DNA of 64,000 nucleotides from positions 6,141,501 to 6,205,500 of the forward strand of contig JALMGJ010000020.1 in NCBI GenBank assembly GCA_023362775.1. Direction: 5' to 3'. The notes under the pieces are model-generated. The model was not told the origin of the DNA, searched no databases, and was given only the letters and a program-made list of their open reading frames with translations. Below, piece after piece: positions 10,176-21,211 of this stretch (positions are counted from its first letter, which is position 1; each line of letters opens with the position of its first letter). Source of the stretch: Charina bottae. Its lineage: Eukaryota; Chordata; Lepidosauria; Squamata; Charinaidae. Position numbers and translations under genes: made by a program.

Positions 10176-12828
10176 ATAAAATCATTTTCAGTAACGCTTC
10201 CATGTCCAGCCTTAGTCGGAACAGGACAGGGGACTTCAAACTGCCCTCCTTGGGACAGGCCTCAGAAGCGGCTCGGGAGTTCATGGCCACCATGGCGACC
10301 AAGATTATCCAAGACCCAACTCAAGACAGCGGCCTCACCCCGGATTTAATTTTCTTGTCGGAGCAGTGGCAAAGTGATCTGAGGGGAGAGTTACATCTTT
10401 CCCCGTTGTCATGGTCAGACCACGCCCTGGTGACCATGAGATTTTCCTATGCCGCTCCCCTCCGCAGGGAGGCAGGACCTATTCGATTGGTCCGCCCCTG
10501 GCGACTAATGGACCCGTTAGGGTTCCAGAGGGAGCTGGGGGTTATACCCAGAGGTCTGCTGCATGGTCCAGTGGAGGCCATGGCGGCTGCCTGGAATAGA
10601 GAGGCGGCGGGGGCCTTGGACAGGATTGCGCCTATGCGGCCTCTCTTGTCCAGTCGGGCCCGAAGCTCCCCCTGGTTTACGGAGGAGCTGAGGACCTTGA
10701 AGAGGATTAAGAGACGCCTAGAGCGCCACTGGAGGAAGACAAAGACTGAATCCGACCGAACACAGGCTAGAGCCGCTATTAAGGCCTACCTTGTGATGAT
10801 AAGAGCGGCTAAACGTCAATATTTCTCCGCTCTTATTGCATCTGCGGAATGCCGCCCGGCGGCCCTGTTCAAACTTACCCGATCCCTTTTGGGGAAAAGG
10901 GAGGTAGAAATTCACCTCCAGGGCCGTGCGGAAGAATTTTCTCGGCATTTAGTAGATAAAATCGCTCGGGTTCACTCTGGGTTGGATTCCGAGTGTGAGA
11001 CAGAGTCTGTTGAGATACCCAGGGAGCGTACTTACTTTGTTAACTGGGAACGGTTTGAGCCTGTCGGACCCAAGGAAGTGGACAGAGTTCTCCGAACTGT
11101 TAATGCCACCACCTGTCAATTAGATCCATGTCCCTCCTGGCTGGTGAAAGCAGCCCGGGAGGTGACTTGCAGTTGGGTCCAGACGATGGTCAATACATCG
11201 TTAGGGGAGGGGGTGTTTCCGGCACCTTTTAAAGAGGCGCTGGTACGCCCTCTCCTCAAGAAACCGTCGCTGGACCCTACTGTACTGGATAATTTTTGTC
11301 CAGTCTCCCACCTCCCCTTTTTGGGGAAGGTGGTTGAGAAGGTGGTGGCGTTGCAGCTTCAGAGGATTCTGGAGGAAACGGATTATCTGGACCCCTTTCA
11401 GTCAGGTTTCAGGCCTGGTCATGGGACTGAAACTGCATTGGTCGCGCTTATGGATGATCTTTCGCGGGAACAAGATGGAGGTAGTGCATCCATTCTCGCT
11501 CTTCTTGACCTCTCAGCGGCTTTCGATACCATCGACCATGGTATCCTTCTGGAGCGGCTCAGGGAGTTGCGGGCGGGCGGCGTTGTATTACGCTGGTTCG
11601 CCTCCTTCCTCCAGGGCCGGTCCCAGTCGGTGTTGATTGGGAGCGAGAGATCCGGCCCGCGGGCCTTCTTTTGTGGGGTCCCGCAGGGCTCGGTACTCTC
11701 TCCGCTCCTTTTTAACATCTACATGAAACCGCTGGGTGAGATCATCCGTCTCCATGGGGTGAAATATCATCAGTACGCTGATGATACTCAATTATACATC
11801 TCCATCCCAGGGGAAGTAAGTGATGCAGTTTCTACCCTGTCCAAGTGCCTGGGGGCTGTAGGGGCCTGGATGGGGAAAAACCGGCTTCGACTGAACCCTA
11901 GTAAGACGGAGTGGCTGTGGATTAATGGTTCCTCAGTATCTGGGAAGTTGTCATCTCTAGTTCTGGATGGGGTGGCAGTGCCCCAGACAGACCCGGTACA
12001 TAACTTGGGGGTTCTCCTGGACTCACGACTCCTGCTCGAAGAGCAGGTGGCAGTCGTGGCCAGGAGGGCCTTTGCACAACTTCGTGTTGTGCGTCAGTTG
12101 CGACCTTTCCTGGATCGAGAGGCCCTTCAAACAGTCACTCATGCCCTTGTTATCTCACATATAGACTACTGTAATGCGCTCTACATGGGGCTACCCTTGA
12201 AGAGTATCCGGAAGCTTCAACTGATCCAGAATGCGGCCGCATGAACCATCCTAGAAGTCCCATATCGGACTCATGTGACACCATTATTACGCGAGCTGCA
12301 CTGGGTTCCAGTTTGCTTCTGGGTGCAATTCAAGGTGTTGGTAATGACCTTTAAAGCCCTTCATGGCATGGGACCAGGTTACCTAAGGGACCGTCTTATC
12401 CCCATCACTTCGGCCCGTCCCATCCGGTCATGCAGGGAGGGCATGCTACGGACCCCATCAGTTAAAGAATTCCATCCTACGGGGTCACGGAAGCGTGCCT
12501 TCTCTGCAGCAGCGCCTGCCCTGTGGAATATTCTTCCCCCAGAGTTAAGACAGTCCACCTCGCTCCTGGGCTTCAGGAAACAACTTAAAACTTGGCTCTG
12601 CCAACAGGCCTGGGGCGGAAAGAAGAGCAGAAACTCCTGGGGATGGCTAGTATAGTAAGATAGTCCTAGAATAGCCCTTCCAAGGCTGAAAGAACACATC
12701 GCCTTCTTAATTTTTATATTTATGGTATTTTAAATGGTTATTTTAATGTTTCAATCTTTAATATTCATAATTTTGATGATTTGTAAACCTCCCAGAGTCC
12801 CTTCTGGGAGTTGGGTGGTGAGAAATCA

Positions 12829-12837
12829 AATAAATAA

Positions 12838-12884
<47 letters not shown>

Positions 12885-12910
12885 ACAAACAAACAAACAA
12901 ACAAACAAAC
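12829..12910 (+). repeat. (AAAT)n(AAAC)n 3' tail
   Basis: A tetranucleotide run closes LINE copy A. L2/CR1-type LINEs end in short tandem repeats and not poly(A), so this is the element's 3' end, later expanded by slippage. Confidence 0.85.
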
Positions 12911-13379
12911 TAGGGATAGAGGTGTTCCTGAGTGAGCTAACAGGGAAAGCTAACAGAATAGTTTAAAAGAGAGTCTCTAAAATATTTTCCCTCTAAGTCA
13001 AGAGTTCAAAGTTGGGTAACATGAGAGCCTAAGAAAGGAACACGAAGAAATAAAGTCTTTCTGTTGGTGGCACTAATACAACAGAGGGAATATGAAAGAG
13101 CAGTTCCAACCTGTAATGTTTGTGCTATATTTATTTTCTTGCTTGAAAACAACTTGGGCTTATAGTGACACTTGAAGAAAAAGTCAAAGGACTGGAGCAG
13201 CAATAACCGCACTTTAGCTAATCAGGAAGAACAAGAATTTACCAGTTTCAAAGGAAAGGAGGCCCTATAACAGAAATGGATAGTGTGAATGAGATTAAAC
13301 CTTCAGGATCACATTAACTGCACTCTAAAGTACTGAAGTATTTACTGATGGTCTAGCCAAACTTATATATTATCCTTCA
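12911..13379. other. No gene seen
   Basis: No supportable frame, RNA gene or repeat. Confidence 0.55.
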
Positions 13380-13457
13380 GAAATCCCGGAGAAATGGGGA
13401 ACAGGCAAGCAACCAATGGAGAGAAAATGTCCCTGTCTTCAAAGAGAAGGAGGATAA

Positions 13458-13660
13458 ATGGAGCAAACTACAGAATTGATTCTAGAACAGATCAAAAAGA
13501 AATCAATTTGTAAGCACCTTGAAAAGAATGTGACAATTACCAGAAGTCACCATGGATTTGTCAAGAATAAATCTTGCCAGACTGATTTGAACTCAATTTT
13601 TATTGGAAAACTTCTTTTATTGAATAATAGATTGAGCGAATGCTGTAGGAAACATGTACC
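13458..13660 (+). pseudogene. CR1/L3-like reverse transcriptase relic
   Basis: The frame reads ICKHLEKNV...SHHGFVKNKSCQTDLNSI, which resembles the CR1-type RT stretch KHLE...QHGFTKGKSCLTNLI. The match spans about 40 residues and then decays. The flanking 13380-13457 may belong to the same relic. A similar relic is at 44652-44849 on the other strand. This is probably an ancient LINE fragment with no function. Confidence 0.5.

Positions 13661-13663
<3 letters not shown>

Positions 13664-13713
<50 letters not shown>
13664..13713. repeat. (ATT)n microsatellite
   Basis: About 17 units, nearly perfect. Confidence 0.95.
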
Positions 13714-14248
13714 TAAAATACAAAAAAGAAAGAACTATAGATTAGATAGAAAACAGAACTAAAGTAAAAAGAACAAACTATAAAGATGTGAATAGAAAGA
13801 GGCTTTTTCTTCCTGCCATTCCAAGCTAACAGATGCTTGGCCCGTCTCTTGATGGCCTTCGGAGGCAGATGAACGTTCTTTACTTAACTGTTCTGGCCCA
13901 CCAGAAAAACAGTGAGTTCTGCCTTGGCAGTCTGGGTGTGAGGTTCGTAGTCTTTAAATCCCAAAACCAGTAACTTCATCCACAAGTCGTTCACAATATG
14001 GAAAGTTCTTTATTAGGATTTAAGTAGCTAGATCCAGATCGAAGCCACGAATGGCTGTTCCCGTGCAAAGCAGTCAGTAAAAGCATCTACTCCCCCCCAT
14101 TTGTGCCAGCCCCCTTACTTTCCCCGGACAAAGCATTTGAAAAATAAACAATAAAGCAATTCGCATTCCCTTCTCATTTCCTCCAGTACCATTCTGAGAG
14201 TTTCCCAGATGGCTGTAAATCACCAAAACAACTTTTAAGCTCTTTACT
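13714..14248. other. No gene seen
   Basis: Unclassified sequence. The part at 13820-14080 is more GC-rich than its surroundings and could be an old repeat, but I cannot name it. Confidence 0.5.
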
Positions 14249-14260
14249 ATTGTGGCTAAA

Positions 14261-14595
14261 ATGGGGCATGGTGGCTCAGCGGGTAAGACACCAGGCTTGT
14301 GGATCGGAAGATCGCAAGTTCGGAGGTTCGAATCCCTAGCCCCGCGTGACGGAGTGTGCTCCCCCACTCGCCCCAGCTCTTGCCAACCTAGCAATTCGAA
14401 AGCATGCAAATGCAAGTAGATGAATAGGTACCACTTCGGTGGGTAGGTAACAGCTTTCCGCATGTATCATGCCGGCCACATGACCGTGGAAGCATCTTCG
14501 GACAACGCTGGCTGTTCGGCTAACAAACGGAGATGAGCACCGGCCCCTAGAGTCGGACACGACTGCACAAATATGCGGGGGAAACCTTTACCTTT
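14261..14595 (+). mobile_element. Sauria-type tRNA SINE, full length
   Basis: The head carries RNA polymerase III boxes (A box tggctcagcgg, B box ggttcgaatcc). The body has gcaattcgaaagcatgcaaa, and the tail has agagtcggacacgact followed by cctttacctt. A 12-bp duplication ATTGTGGCTAAA flanks it (14249-14260 and 14596-14607). The tail motif is shared with the Bov-B 3' end at 32225-32240, so Bov-B is the likely partner for retrotransposition. Confidence 0.95.
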
Positions 14596-14607
14596 ATTGT
14601 GGCTAAA

Positions 14608-17600
14608 GGCTTAATCCTGACACTGGGCCCTTACAACCAGAAGCTAGGCAGCCATCTGGCTGGGATGCTTTAATTTGGATCAATTTCTACACTGAGCAGG
14701 GACTGGATGGCTTAAGTGGCCCTTTCCAACTCTATGATATGGATTCTATGATAGGATCAGAGCACACATTAATTATACACCATATCACCAACCTTGCTGA
14801 TTTTATTTTAATTAAGGGAAGCATATGGTTCTAAGTCAAAAAATGAAAAAGGATCTCCACTGACATCAGTGGAGGTTGTTTTTACTTTTTTGAAACTTGC
14901 ATGCAGGACAATTCAGAACTGAAGCTTCGGGGGTAAGGTTTAAGTTGTCCCCCCCACTCTCCAAACTGCACCGTAGTTTCAATTCAAATTGAACTTTGTG
15001 CTCTTCCTCCAGCTAAAACAATATTATTCTGGAGCATCTCTCTCTAGTTCTGGTTAAACGTTAAAATTTAAGCAGACGTTCCATGAGAGTTCAATGTGTG
15101 CTAATTATTTCTCTCATTCTGCTTTCCTGTCAGATACAGGCTATATTTAAAGAATGTTCAGAAGCTCTTCTTATCTAAACCATAAGATGGCTTTCTTGTA
15201 AAATAAGCAAAAGAAAGAAAACATTATCACCCACCTTATATTTAATTAACATAACTCCTTTGAGTTACATTTTCTCTGTGAAGATTCTCTGATTTCTTCA
15301 GTCAGACCCACTTGCTCCCAAAATACACATAGAGAGACAAAATCTGGACTGAATCAGCACACATTCAAATTGTTTGGAAAATGTACGTGTTAAATAAAAA
15401 TCATACAAAAATGAAATGCAGCACAAATTCAGACAAAGGTTATGTCAACTCTTTTTTTTTAATCATTCATGCAGAAATGGACTAAACTGAGCTTAATGTG
15501 GGGTTGGGGGGAGAGAATTGAGAAATCAAGTTAGAATTAAGCAGAGCTGTCCATCCCTCGTAACTGTAGGAATTCTGGGATGCTAATACCAATACTCCAT
15601 GCAGCTTCTAATTAGTTTTTGTTTAGCAGAGCAGAAGCGTCCCAATTAACTTGCACAAGGCTTAATCAGTTCAAAACACAAAATAAACACACTTCACACG
15701 TTAATGTAAAGTTACAGAAAAATAGCTTACAGTTTTATTGCAGATCAGATTCATGGTAGCAGAGGATGGTTCATGCGTGCGAGCGATAGGTTCTGACCAA
15801 ACCCACAGTCTTCTTAATGTGGCCTTGCTGAATGGAAGTGTGAGCAACGTGGACAGCCATAGCTGACCATCCTCCTTGATAGGAGATTCAAACAGGAAAG
15901 AGGAGAAGAGAAGGGAACAGGAACAGGAAATCGGGATTCAGCCCCTCCCACACAAAGCAAGTAAGATTAGGTTACAGCAGAGGCTGCCACCTCCTTCAAG
16001 CTTGTGTGAGACGTGCTTGAAACCCGGTATCTCTAACAGTAACATACAGGGAAGTAAGCTCATTCCATCCAATGTGCCTGTTATTTATTCTTTTTAAAAA
16101 GTTAAATTACATAATTCCGTATTATTTTTGTGAACATTTTTCACAAAATGCATTTTTAATAAATGCCATTTTTCTCTGCCTATTTTAAGGTAAGAACTAC
16201 ATGGCAAAACCTGGAAAAGAACATAATGCAAAGGTTAGGCAGGTTCCAATCTACATTCTCTGTGTCAGTTTCCCTAAAAATAAGGAACATGCAGAATTAT
16301 CTATGATCTCAAGAAATAGCAGCCTGTGACAATTACACAACCACATATTGTAATCATTGTACAGATCTTCACATTGGAGGGTGGCAGAGAATGGGGATGT
16401 TATCTAGTTCCTTGATTTAGCAAACTGCTTTTAAAGACTTGCATGGAAAGGTCCTACAAAGTTGCTAAATGAAACACAACTACAATACCTGAGCAGTGAG
16501 TCTGTGAGAAACCTCAAGGGGTGCTTTGCATTAGTCAAAAATGATTGTCAAGGCTACTCTATCAAATGTCAAGGAGCCAGGAATTTGGGAAGCCACATCT
16601 CAGGAGCTATTTCAGCAGACTTCCAGTGGAACAGCCAGATATCTCACATCAAATTTCTCCTTCACTCTAACTCAAGATGGCTCCACAAAATAAAGTGATG
16701 CTGCTTCAGACAGACCTCATGTGCAACTTTGAATTTCTTCACATGACTTGGCATTTTGCCCAGAAAGACAAATCCAATGTGTGAAGAAAACTGACTTTAC
16801 AAAAATCAAGACAAGAAGAAAGAGTTTCTGCAAGTTTCCAAGCTGACATAAACATTTCCTCCATGGGCACAAAAATGCTCACACTACAGGAATTGAACAC
16901 AATTAGCTATGAAACAACCACTGTCTATTTCTCACTTGCCTTTTCCACGCTGTGCTTTGGAGTGAGCATATATTTCTTTCTGTCAAAGGAAATGTGAAGA
17001 AGGTCTAGGCTTTTAATCCTATGCAGTTTGCTTCAGTACCCCTGAAGTCAATTGATTTAAACAGTTTATTTGTACCCAAGGTTGCGGCTATTGCCTCAAT
17101 TGCTAGATTTAGTTCAAAAGTAAAGACCTTTTTTAAAAAATCCCTGTTCTGTGTGTGAAGAGGAGGAAAGCATTCCCCTGCCCACTGGCGGTGCTCCCTC
17201 TGCCTCGCCCTCTGCATGTGAAGGATGACTTTCTGACACAGAGAATCCTGTCTTCTTTGGAGGTTCTCATAATTTAATTTAAACCATGAAAAATATGACC
17301 ACAAAAAGGTGGTTCCACCATTTCAAAGTTATTCCTCTGGATGGAGAGTGATGGGAGGGGGGTAGAAGTAACACACTCAACCCCCTCCTCACATGTTGAA
17401 CTTCTATGTTTTTAAAATGTTTGAAAAGAGCTTAATGGCCTCTTGAAAGGCTTTCTGCTTCAAGTCAAATTCTGTCCTCCTTCTCTACAAAAATGTTTCA
17501 GCCACTCTGGTTTCTGGATGGAGCCTCGACAGATCCAGGCAGAGGTGGGGTGCCTGTTGTGCTGGCCACCTTGCCTTCTTTGACCTCCCTTGCAGACAAC

Positions 17601-17971
17601 CTTGGATCCAAGCATTTGCACTGAATTGATCTGCTACTTTCTGCAAGTGTTTGTAGGCAACACTTAAAGAACCACGTGTTTGCCTGAGGTCCTTTTTATT
17701 AATAGTTGTTATTAATAGTCATTATCTATATTCTGTGACAGTTGAGTTCTACATATTGTGTCCTGTGAAGAAACTGTGTGTGTGTGCTGAATCACTTCCC
17801 TATCCATTCCATCCGATTATCCCAAATGTAGTACTATGACTCGGTGATGAAATATATGATCTGTCTATCTCTAGTTCATAATGTTATGAACAACAATCAT
17901 GCCCCAAGGAATAGTTGAATGGAGGAAGAAAAGCAGAGCAGAAGTGAAGGAATCTATCATAATGTTTGACA
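14608..17971. other. No gene seen (intergenic, 3.4 kb)
   Basis: Long AT-rich stretch. Frames at 15876-16097, 16462-16698 and 17005-17304 (minus) have no motif, start context or splice pattern that I can support. No repeat recognised. Confidence 0.55.
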
Positions 17972-17979
17972 ATGTCATA

Positions 17980-18386
17980 CAGAGCTTTCCAAACTGTGTG
18001 TCAGGACACGTTAGTGTGTTGGCTGCGGTGTCTGGGTGTGTCGCAGCTGCTGCTGCCTCCGAGCCCTGCCAGGATTCCACACAGGTCCTAGTGCCTGCCT
18101 TGTGCCTTGCTGCCTCCAAACCTGCTGTGATTCTGCACAGGTCCTAGTGCCTGCCTTGTGCCTTGCTGCCTCCAAACCTGCCCTGCCAGGATTCCACACA
18201 GGTCCTAGTGCCTGCCTTGTGCCTGGCTGCCTCCAAACCTCCTGTGATTCTGCGCAGGTCCTAGTGCCTGCCCTGTGCCCTGCTGTAAGAGTGTGTCGCG
18301 AAATGATGCCCTGCTGTAAGAGTGTGTCGCGAAATGATACATGTCTAAAAAGTGTGTCACCAACATGAAAAGTTTGGAAAACTCTG
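17980..18386. mobile_element. hAT-type MITE, copy 2 (expanded)
   Basis: It has the same ends as copy 1 (CAGAGCTTTCCAAACTGTG; AGTTTGGAAAACTCTG) and the same interior, with more internal repeat units (407 bp against 264). The right flank is TCATACAG. The left flank also reads TCATACAG if one CAG was lost where the duplication meets the element's own CAG, so an 8-bp target site is likely. Short open frames across it come from the repeat. Confidence 0.85.
18062..18340. repeat. Minisatellite inside hAT MITE copy 2
   Basis: A unit of about 55-65 bp with core caggtcctagtgcctgcc occurs four times (near 18082, 18138, 18200, 18255), and a 32-bp piece with gtaagagtgtgtcgcgaaat occurs twice (near 18285 and 18317). 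Copy 1 has two core units. The difference is a repeat expansion. Confidence 0.85.
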
Positions 18387-18420
18387 TCATACAGGGTACT
18401 GTCTGTAAAACACCTTTCTA

Positions 18421-20805
18421 TACAAAGGGGTGCTGTTCTATCTGGATGACATATTGATCTATAGCCAAAATGAAACAGAACACGAAATTTTGGTGAAAAA
18501 AGTCCTTCAAAAGCTCAGAAGAGCTAAGTTGTATGCCAAACTGTCGAAATGTGAGTTCCACAAGACAGAACTGGACTACCTGGGTTATAGGATTTCCACT
18601 CAAGGAATCGGAATGGACCCTACTAAAGTCCAAGATGTCTTGGCCTGGGAACCGCCCCGTACACGGAAGCAGCTCCAAAGTTTCCTCGGCTATGCAAACT
18701 ACTACAGACAGTTCATTAACCAGTTTGTGCAAATTGCGTTGCCACTAACAGACTTGCTCAGGACAAAAGGGAAAGGAGAGTCCAAAAAGACACCGCAACC
18801 TGGAGCTAAGCTCACGTGGACGTCTGACTGTCAACGTGCTTTTGACAAATTGAAGGAGCTGTTCACGGCTTACCCTGTACTGAAACATCCAGATCCAGAC
18901 GTCCCGTTTGTGGTCCATACTGACACCTCGGACATGGCCATTGGAGCTGTATTGTTCCAGAAGAATGCCCAGGATGTTTTACAACCTTGTGCCTACCTGT
19001 GTAAAAAATTTACTGACGCTGAACGCCGTTGGCATGTTTGGGAAAAGGAAGCGTATGCTGTAAAGGCGGCCCTGACTACTTGGAGACACCTATTGGAAGG
19101 TGCTAAACACCCTTTCTAGGTATGGACTGATCATGAAAACCTACAAGCCCTACAGACACCTCAACGTTTGAATGCCAAACAGCTTCGTTGGGTCCAATTT
19201 TTCAGCAGATTTCAATTTACTCTCCATTTCTTTGCTGGTAAACGCAACTTCATGGCTGATGCCTTGTCCCGCATGCCTCAGCATCACAGCCAGCATGAAG
19301 AAGTATTAGACACTGTTTTTTCAAAAACTCAGTTGGGTCTCACTGTCACCACTTGCAGACAAGCTGCAAAACCTCCTATGCCGCTACCTGCGCCTCAGCC
19401 GTCCACTTGGCAGGACAACATCGCCTCCACTTTGCAGTCTGACCCTTGGTTCAAGGATCACAAATCGACGCTACAATGCAAAGGTAATCACTGGTATTTT
19501 GCTGATAAGCTTTACATACCTTCTTCTTTACGCAAAGAAGCGCTCCAACATTCTCATGATCTTTAGACAGCTGGTCATTTTGGATTTACAAAAACTTTGC
19601 ATTTGCTGCGCCAACAATTCTGGTGGCCGTCCTTATGCAAGGATGTCAAAGACTATGTCAATCAATGTCCAACATGCGCTCAATCCAAACGGAAAGTTGG
19701 AAAGCCACAGGGTCTCTTGCAACTAGTTGCTTCTCCTACTCGACCCTGGGATGAAATTGCTATGGACTTTGTTGTAGAATTACCTGACAGTGAAGGAAAT
19801 ACTGTCATTTGGACTGTAATTGATTTGTTTTCCAAACAAGCCCATTTTATCCTATGTAAGAAGATCCCTTCTGCTAAGCGTTTGGCTAAACTCTTTCTCC
19901 AACACATCTACCGTGCTCATGGTTGTCCCTCGCGTATAATCTCGGATCGTGGTTCTCAATTTACCGCAAAATTTTGGAAAGCGTTCCTGAAACACTTGGG
20001 GACTACCCACTCGCTCAGCTCGGCGAACCATCCGGAGACCGATGGAGCATCTGAACGTGTCCAGGCGACTCTTGAACAATACCTCTGCTGTTACCTCAAT
20101 TATCAACAAGATAACTGGGTGGAGTTACTCCCTTTTGCTGAAGCCGCTTACAACAATGCAGTCCACTCTTCTACTGGATTATTGCCTTTCAAAGTAGTGC
20201 ATGGCCATGATTTTGTTCCTATTCCAGATCTCCACCTTGATGTACCCGCCAACCACTCCCCTCGAGACTGGAGTGATTTGGTCGCTTCCTCTTGGCCTGT
20301 TATTCTCAAAGCACTCAAACAAGCACAACAGACTTACAAACGTTTTGCTGATCGCAAACGAAAACCTCAATGGAACATACAGCCGGGCGATCTTGTCTAT
20401 CTGTCCACCAAGTTCTTGAACACTACTCGGCCTTCTAAAAAGTTATCTGCCAAATTCCTTGGTCCATTTCCTGTTGTCGCTGTTATAAACCCTGTCTCTG
20501 TCCGGTTGCAGTTCCCTAAATATCTTCGTCGCCTTCATCCTGTATTCCACTGCAGCCTTTTGAAGCCGCATACGCCTTCTGCAGTCTGGCATCCTGACAC
20601 GCACTCCCCTACACCTATCCTTGTCGATGGGGATGAACATTTTGAGATTGACCAGATCCTTGATTCCAGAATCTACAGAAATCACCTCCAGTACTTGGTT
20701 TCTTGGAAAGACTTTCCTGATCCTGAATGGCTTCCTCTGTCCAGTATCCGTGCTTCTAAACTCATTTCCCGTTTCCACAAGAAATACCCACTTAAGCCTG
20801 CATAG
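18421..20805 (+). pseudogene. Ty3/gypsy Pol C-terminal part (RT-RNaseH-IN-chromodomain)
   Basis: The frame opens at the RT catalytic loop (FYLDDILIYSQ, 18436). RNase H follows, with VVHTDTSD (near 18912), a later WTDHEN and NFMADALSRMP. Then come the integrase zinc finger (HFG...H...CPTCAQSK), the DDE core (AMDFVVELPD near 19760; ISDRGSQF near 19940; HPETDGASERV near 20030) and a chromodomain (EIDQILDSR...YLVSWKDFPDPEWLP, about 20644-20740). Two in-frame TAG codons (19117-19119 in RNase H, 19564-19566 just before IN) break it. Upstream, the frame is lost at a TAA near 18408. The rest has no frameshift over 2.3 kb, which points to a fairly young insertion. The chromodomain would bind modified histones and bias integration. 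Confidence 0.93.
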
Positions 20806-20855
20806 TTGTTTCTCTATACTTAATTTTTTGCTTATCTTTTTCAGATGGGGCGCTA

Positions 20856-21181
20856 TGTCATGGTCTCCGATTCAAAGCTTCTGGGTTTTGTATCGGAGAT
20901 AATGACATGGAAAGAGTTAACAGGGGAAGAGGCTGTGCCGGCATACGTGAGACTGCTGTCTACCAATGGTGGCGTACGTCAGCGTTTGTCTGAAGACCCG
21001 GAAGTACCATCTGAGTGGCCGAACAGAGGGGTGGGGTATGGGGCCATATATCAGTGTCTGTTTGGCGTGCTTTTGCCAGTAGCAACTTTCTTTTTGTAAT
21101 TGTAGTAACTTATAGTAAACAGTTTTCCACGAGCATGGTGTGAGACTGTTGATTCTAACCCTGAGTTCTACAACCGTGACA
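20856..21181 (+). repeat. 3' LTR of the gypsy chromovirus
   Basis: It starts TGTCATGG and ends CCGTGACA, with inverted TGTCA/TGACA ends, 326 bp. A purine-rich cagatggggcg (20843-20853) just before it is the likely polypurine tract. The open frame 20845-21099 across it is accidental. Confidence 0.8.
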
Positions 21182-21211
21182 GGTACTTCACAGAGAGAGG
21201 AATGCTGCCAA

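Larger units (their letters stand above)
9049..10228 (+). mobile_element. Solo LTR, 1.18 kb, inside LINE copy A
   Basis: The insert begins TGTGAGG and ends AGGACA, with 5-bp direct repeats GGGGA at 9044-9048 and 10229-10233. Excising it plus one repeat restores GGGGACTTCAAACTGCC, which aligns with GGGGGACTTTAATCTGCC in LINE copy B (23023-23040), so the boundaries are well supported. Internally it has a promoter-like block, an 84-bp tandem repeat, and AATAAA at 10175-10180 followed by about 48 bp that would be U5. No internal region or second LTR is present, so it is a solo LTR left by recombination. The superfamily is undecided; 5-bp duplication and TG...CA ends fit gypsy or an endogenous retrovirus. 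Confidence 0.8.
8378..12655 (+). pseudogene. L2-like LINE ORF2 (endonuclease-RT), copy A, interrupted
   Basis: It starts MMEGCLLSS at 8378. The apurinic-type endonuclease shows CNARSINNK (near 8649), ITEIWLSP and, split by the LTR, GD|FKLPS, then WSDHALV near 10405. Reverse transcriptase follows: KKPSLDP, QSGFRPGHGTET, LLDLSAAFDTIDH, CGVPQGSVLSPLLFN and YADD at 11774-11785. Three lesions are visible: the LTR insertion after 9048; a short deletion relative to copy B near 10290 (ATMATKIIQDP against ATMAAMGLSQIIRDP); and a TGA at 12242-12244 where copy B has CGA-like AAR, probably a CpG decay. Reading continues in frame to a TAG at 12653. The protein would nick DNA and copy LINE RNA at the nick. 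This copy cannot make it. Confidence 0.9.
7250..12910 (+). mobile_element. L2-like LINE copy A (with LTR inserted)
   Basis: The element opens with aaaatggtgaccgcg, similar to the aagatggcgaccggg that opens copy B at about 21213. A GC-rich 5' leader (about 7250-8377) follows, with conserved blocks such as a CCCCTC...TAGTGAGA motif and gcttgagctggt, also seen in copy B. Then come one large ORF, a 3' UTR with the hairpin-like cccagagtcccttctgggag near 12790, and an (AAAT)n(AAAC)n tail. A solo LTR (9049-10228) interrupts it. Removing the LTR leaves about 4.48 kb, close to copy B. No clear target duplication was found. Confidence 0.85.
18395..21181 (+). mobile_element. Ty3/gypsy chromovirus, 3' half with LTR
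   Basis: The element is truncated in the middle of RT at the left, next to the hAT MITE, and runs through RNase H, integrase and a chromodomain to a 3' LTR. The order RT, RNase H, IN identifies Ty3/gypsy; the C-terminal chromodomain marks the chromovirus lineage. Gag, protease and 5' LTR are absent. LINE copy B starts about 30 bp after the LTR. Confidence 0.92.

Noticed and set aside
14275..14340. tRNA-like sequence with A and B boxes
   Set aside because: It is the head of a SINE with target duplications, as in the other copies, and not a free tRNA gene.
17899..17979. Possible RT residues just left of the gypsy fragment
   Set aside because: The translation (MPQGIVEW...) does not follow the expected gypsy RT order upstream of YLDD; treated as host flank.
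20845..21099. 84-codon frame after the gypsy integrase
   Set aside because: It crosses the polypurine tract and lies almost wholly in the 3' LTR.
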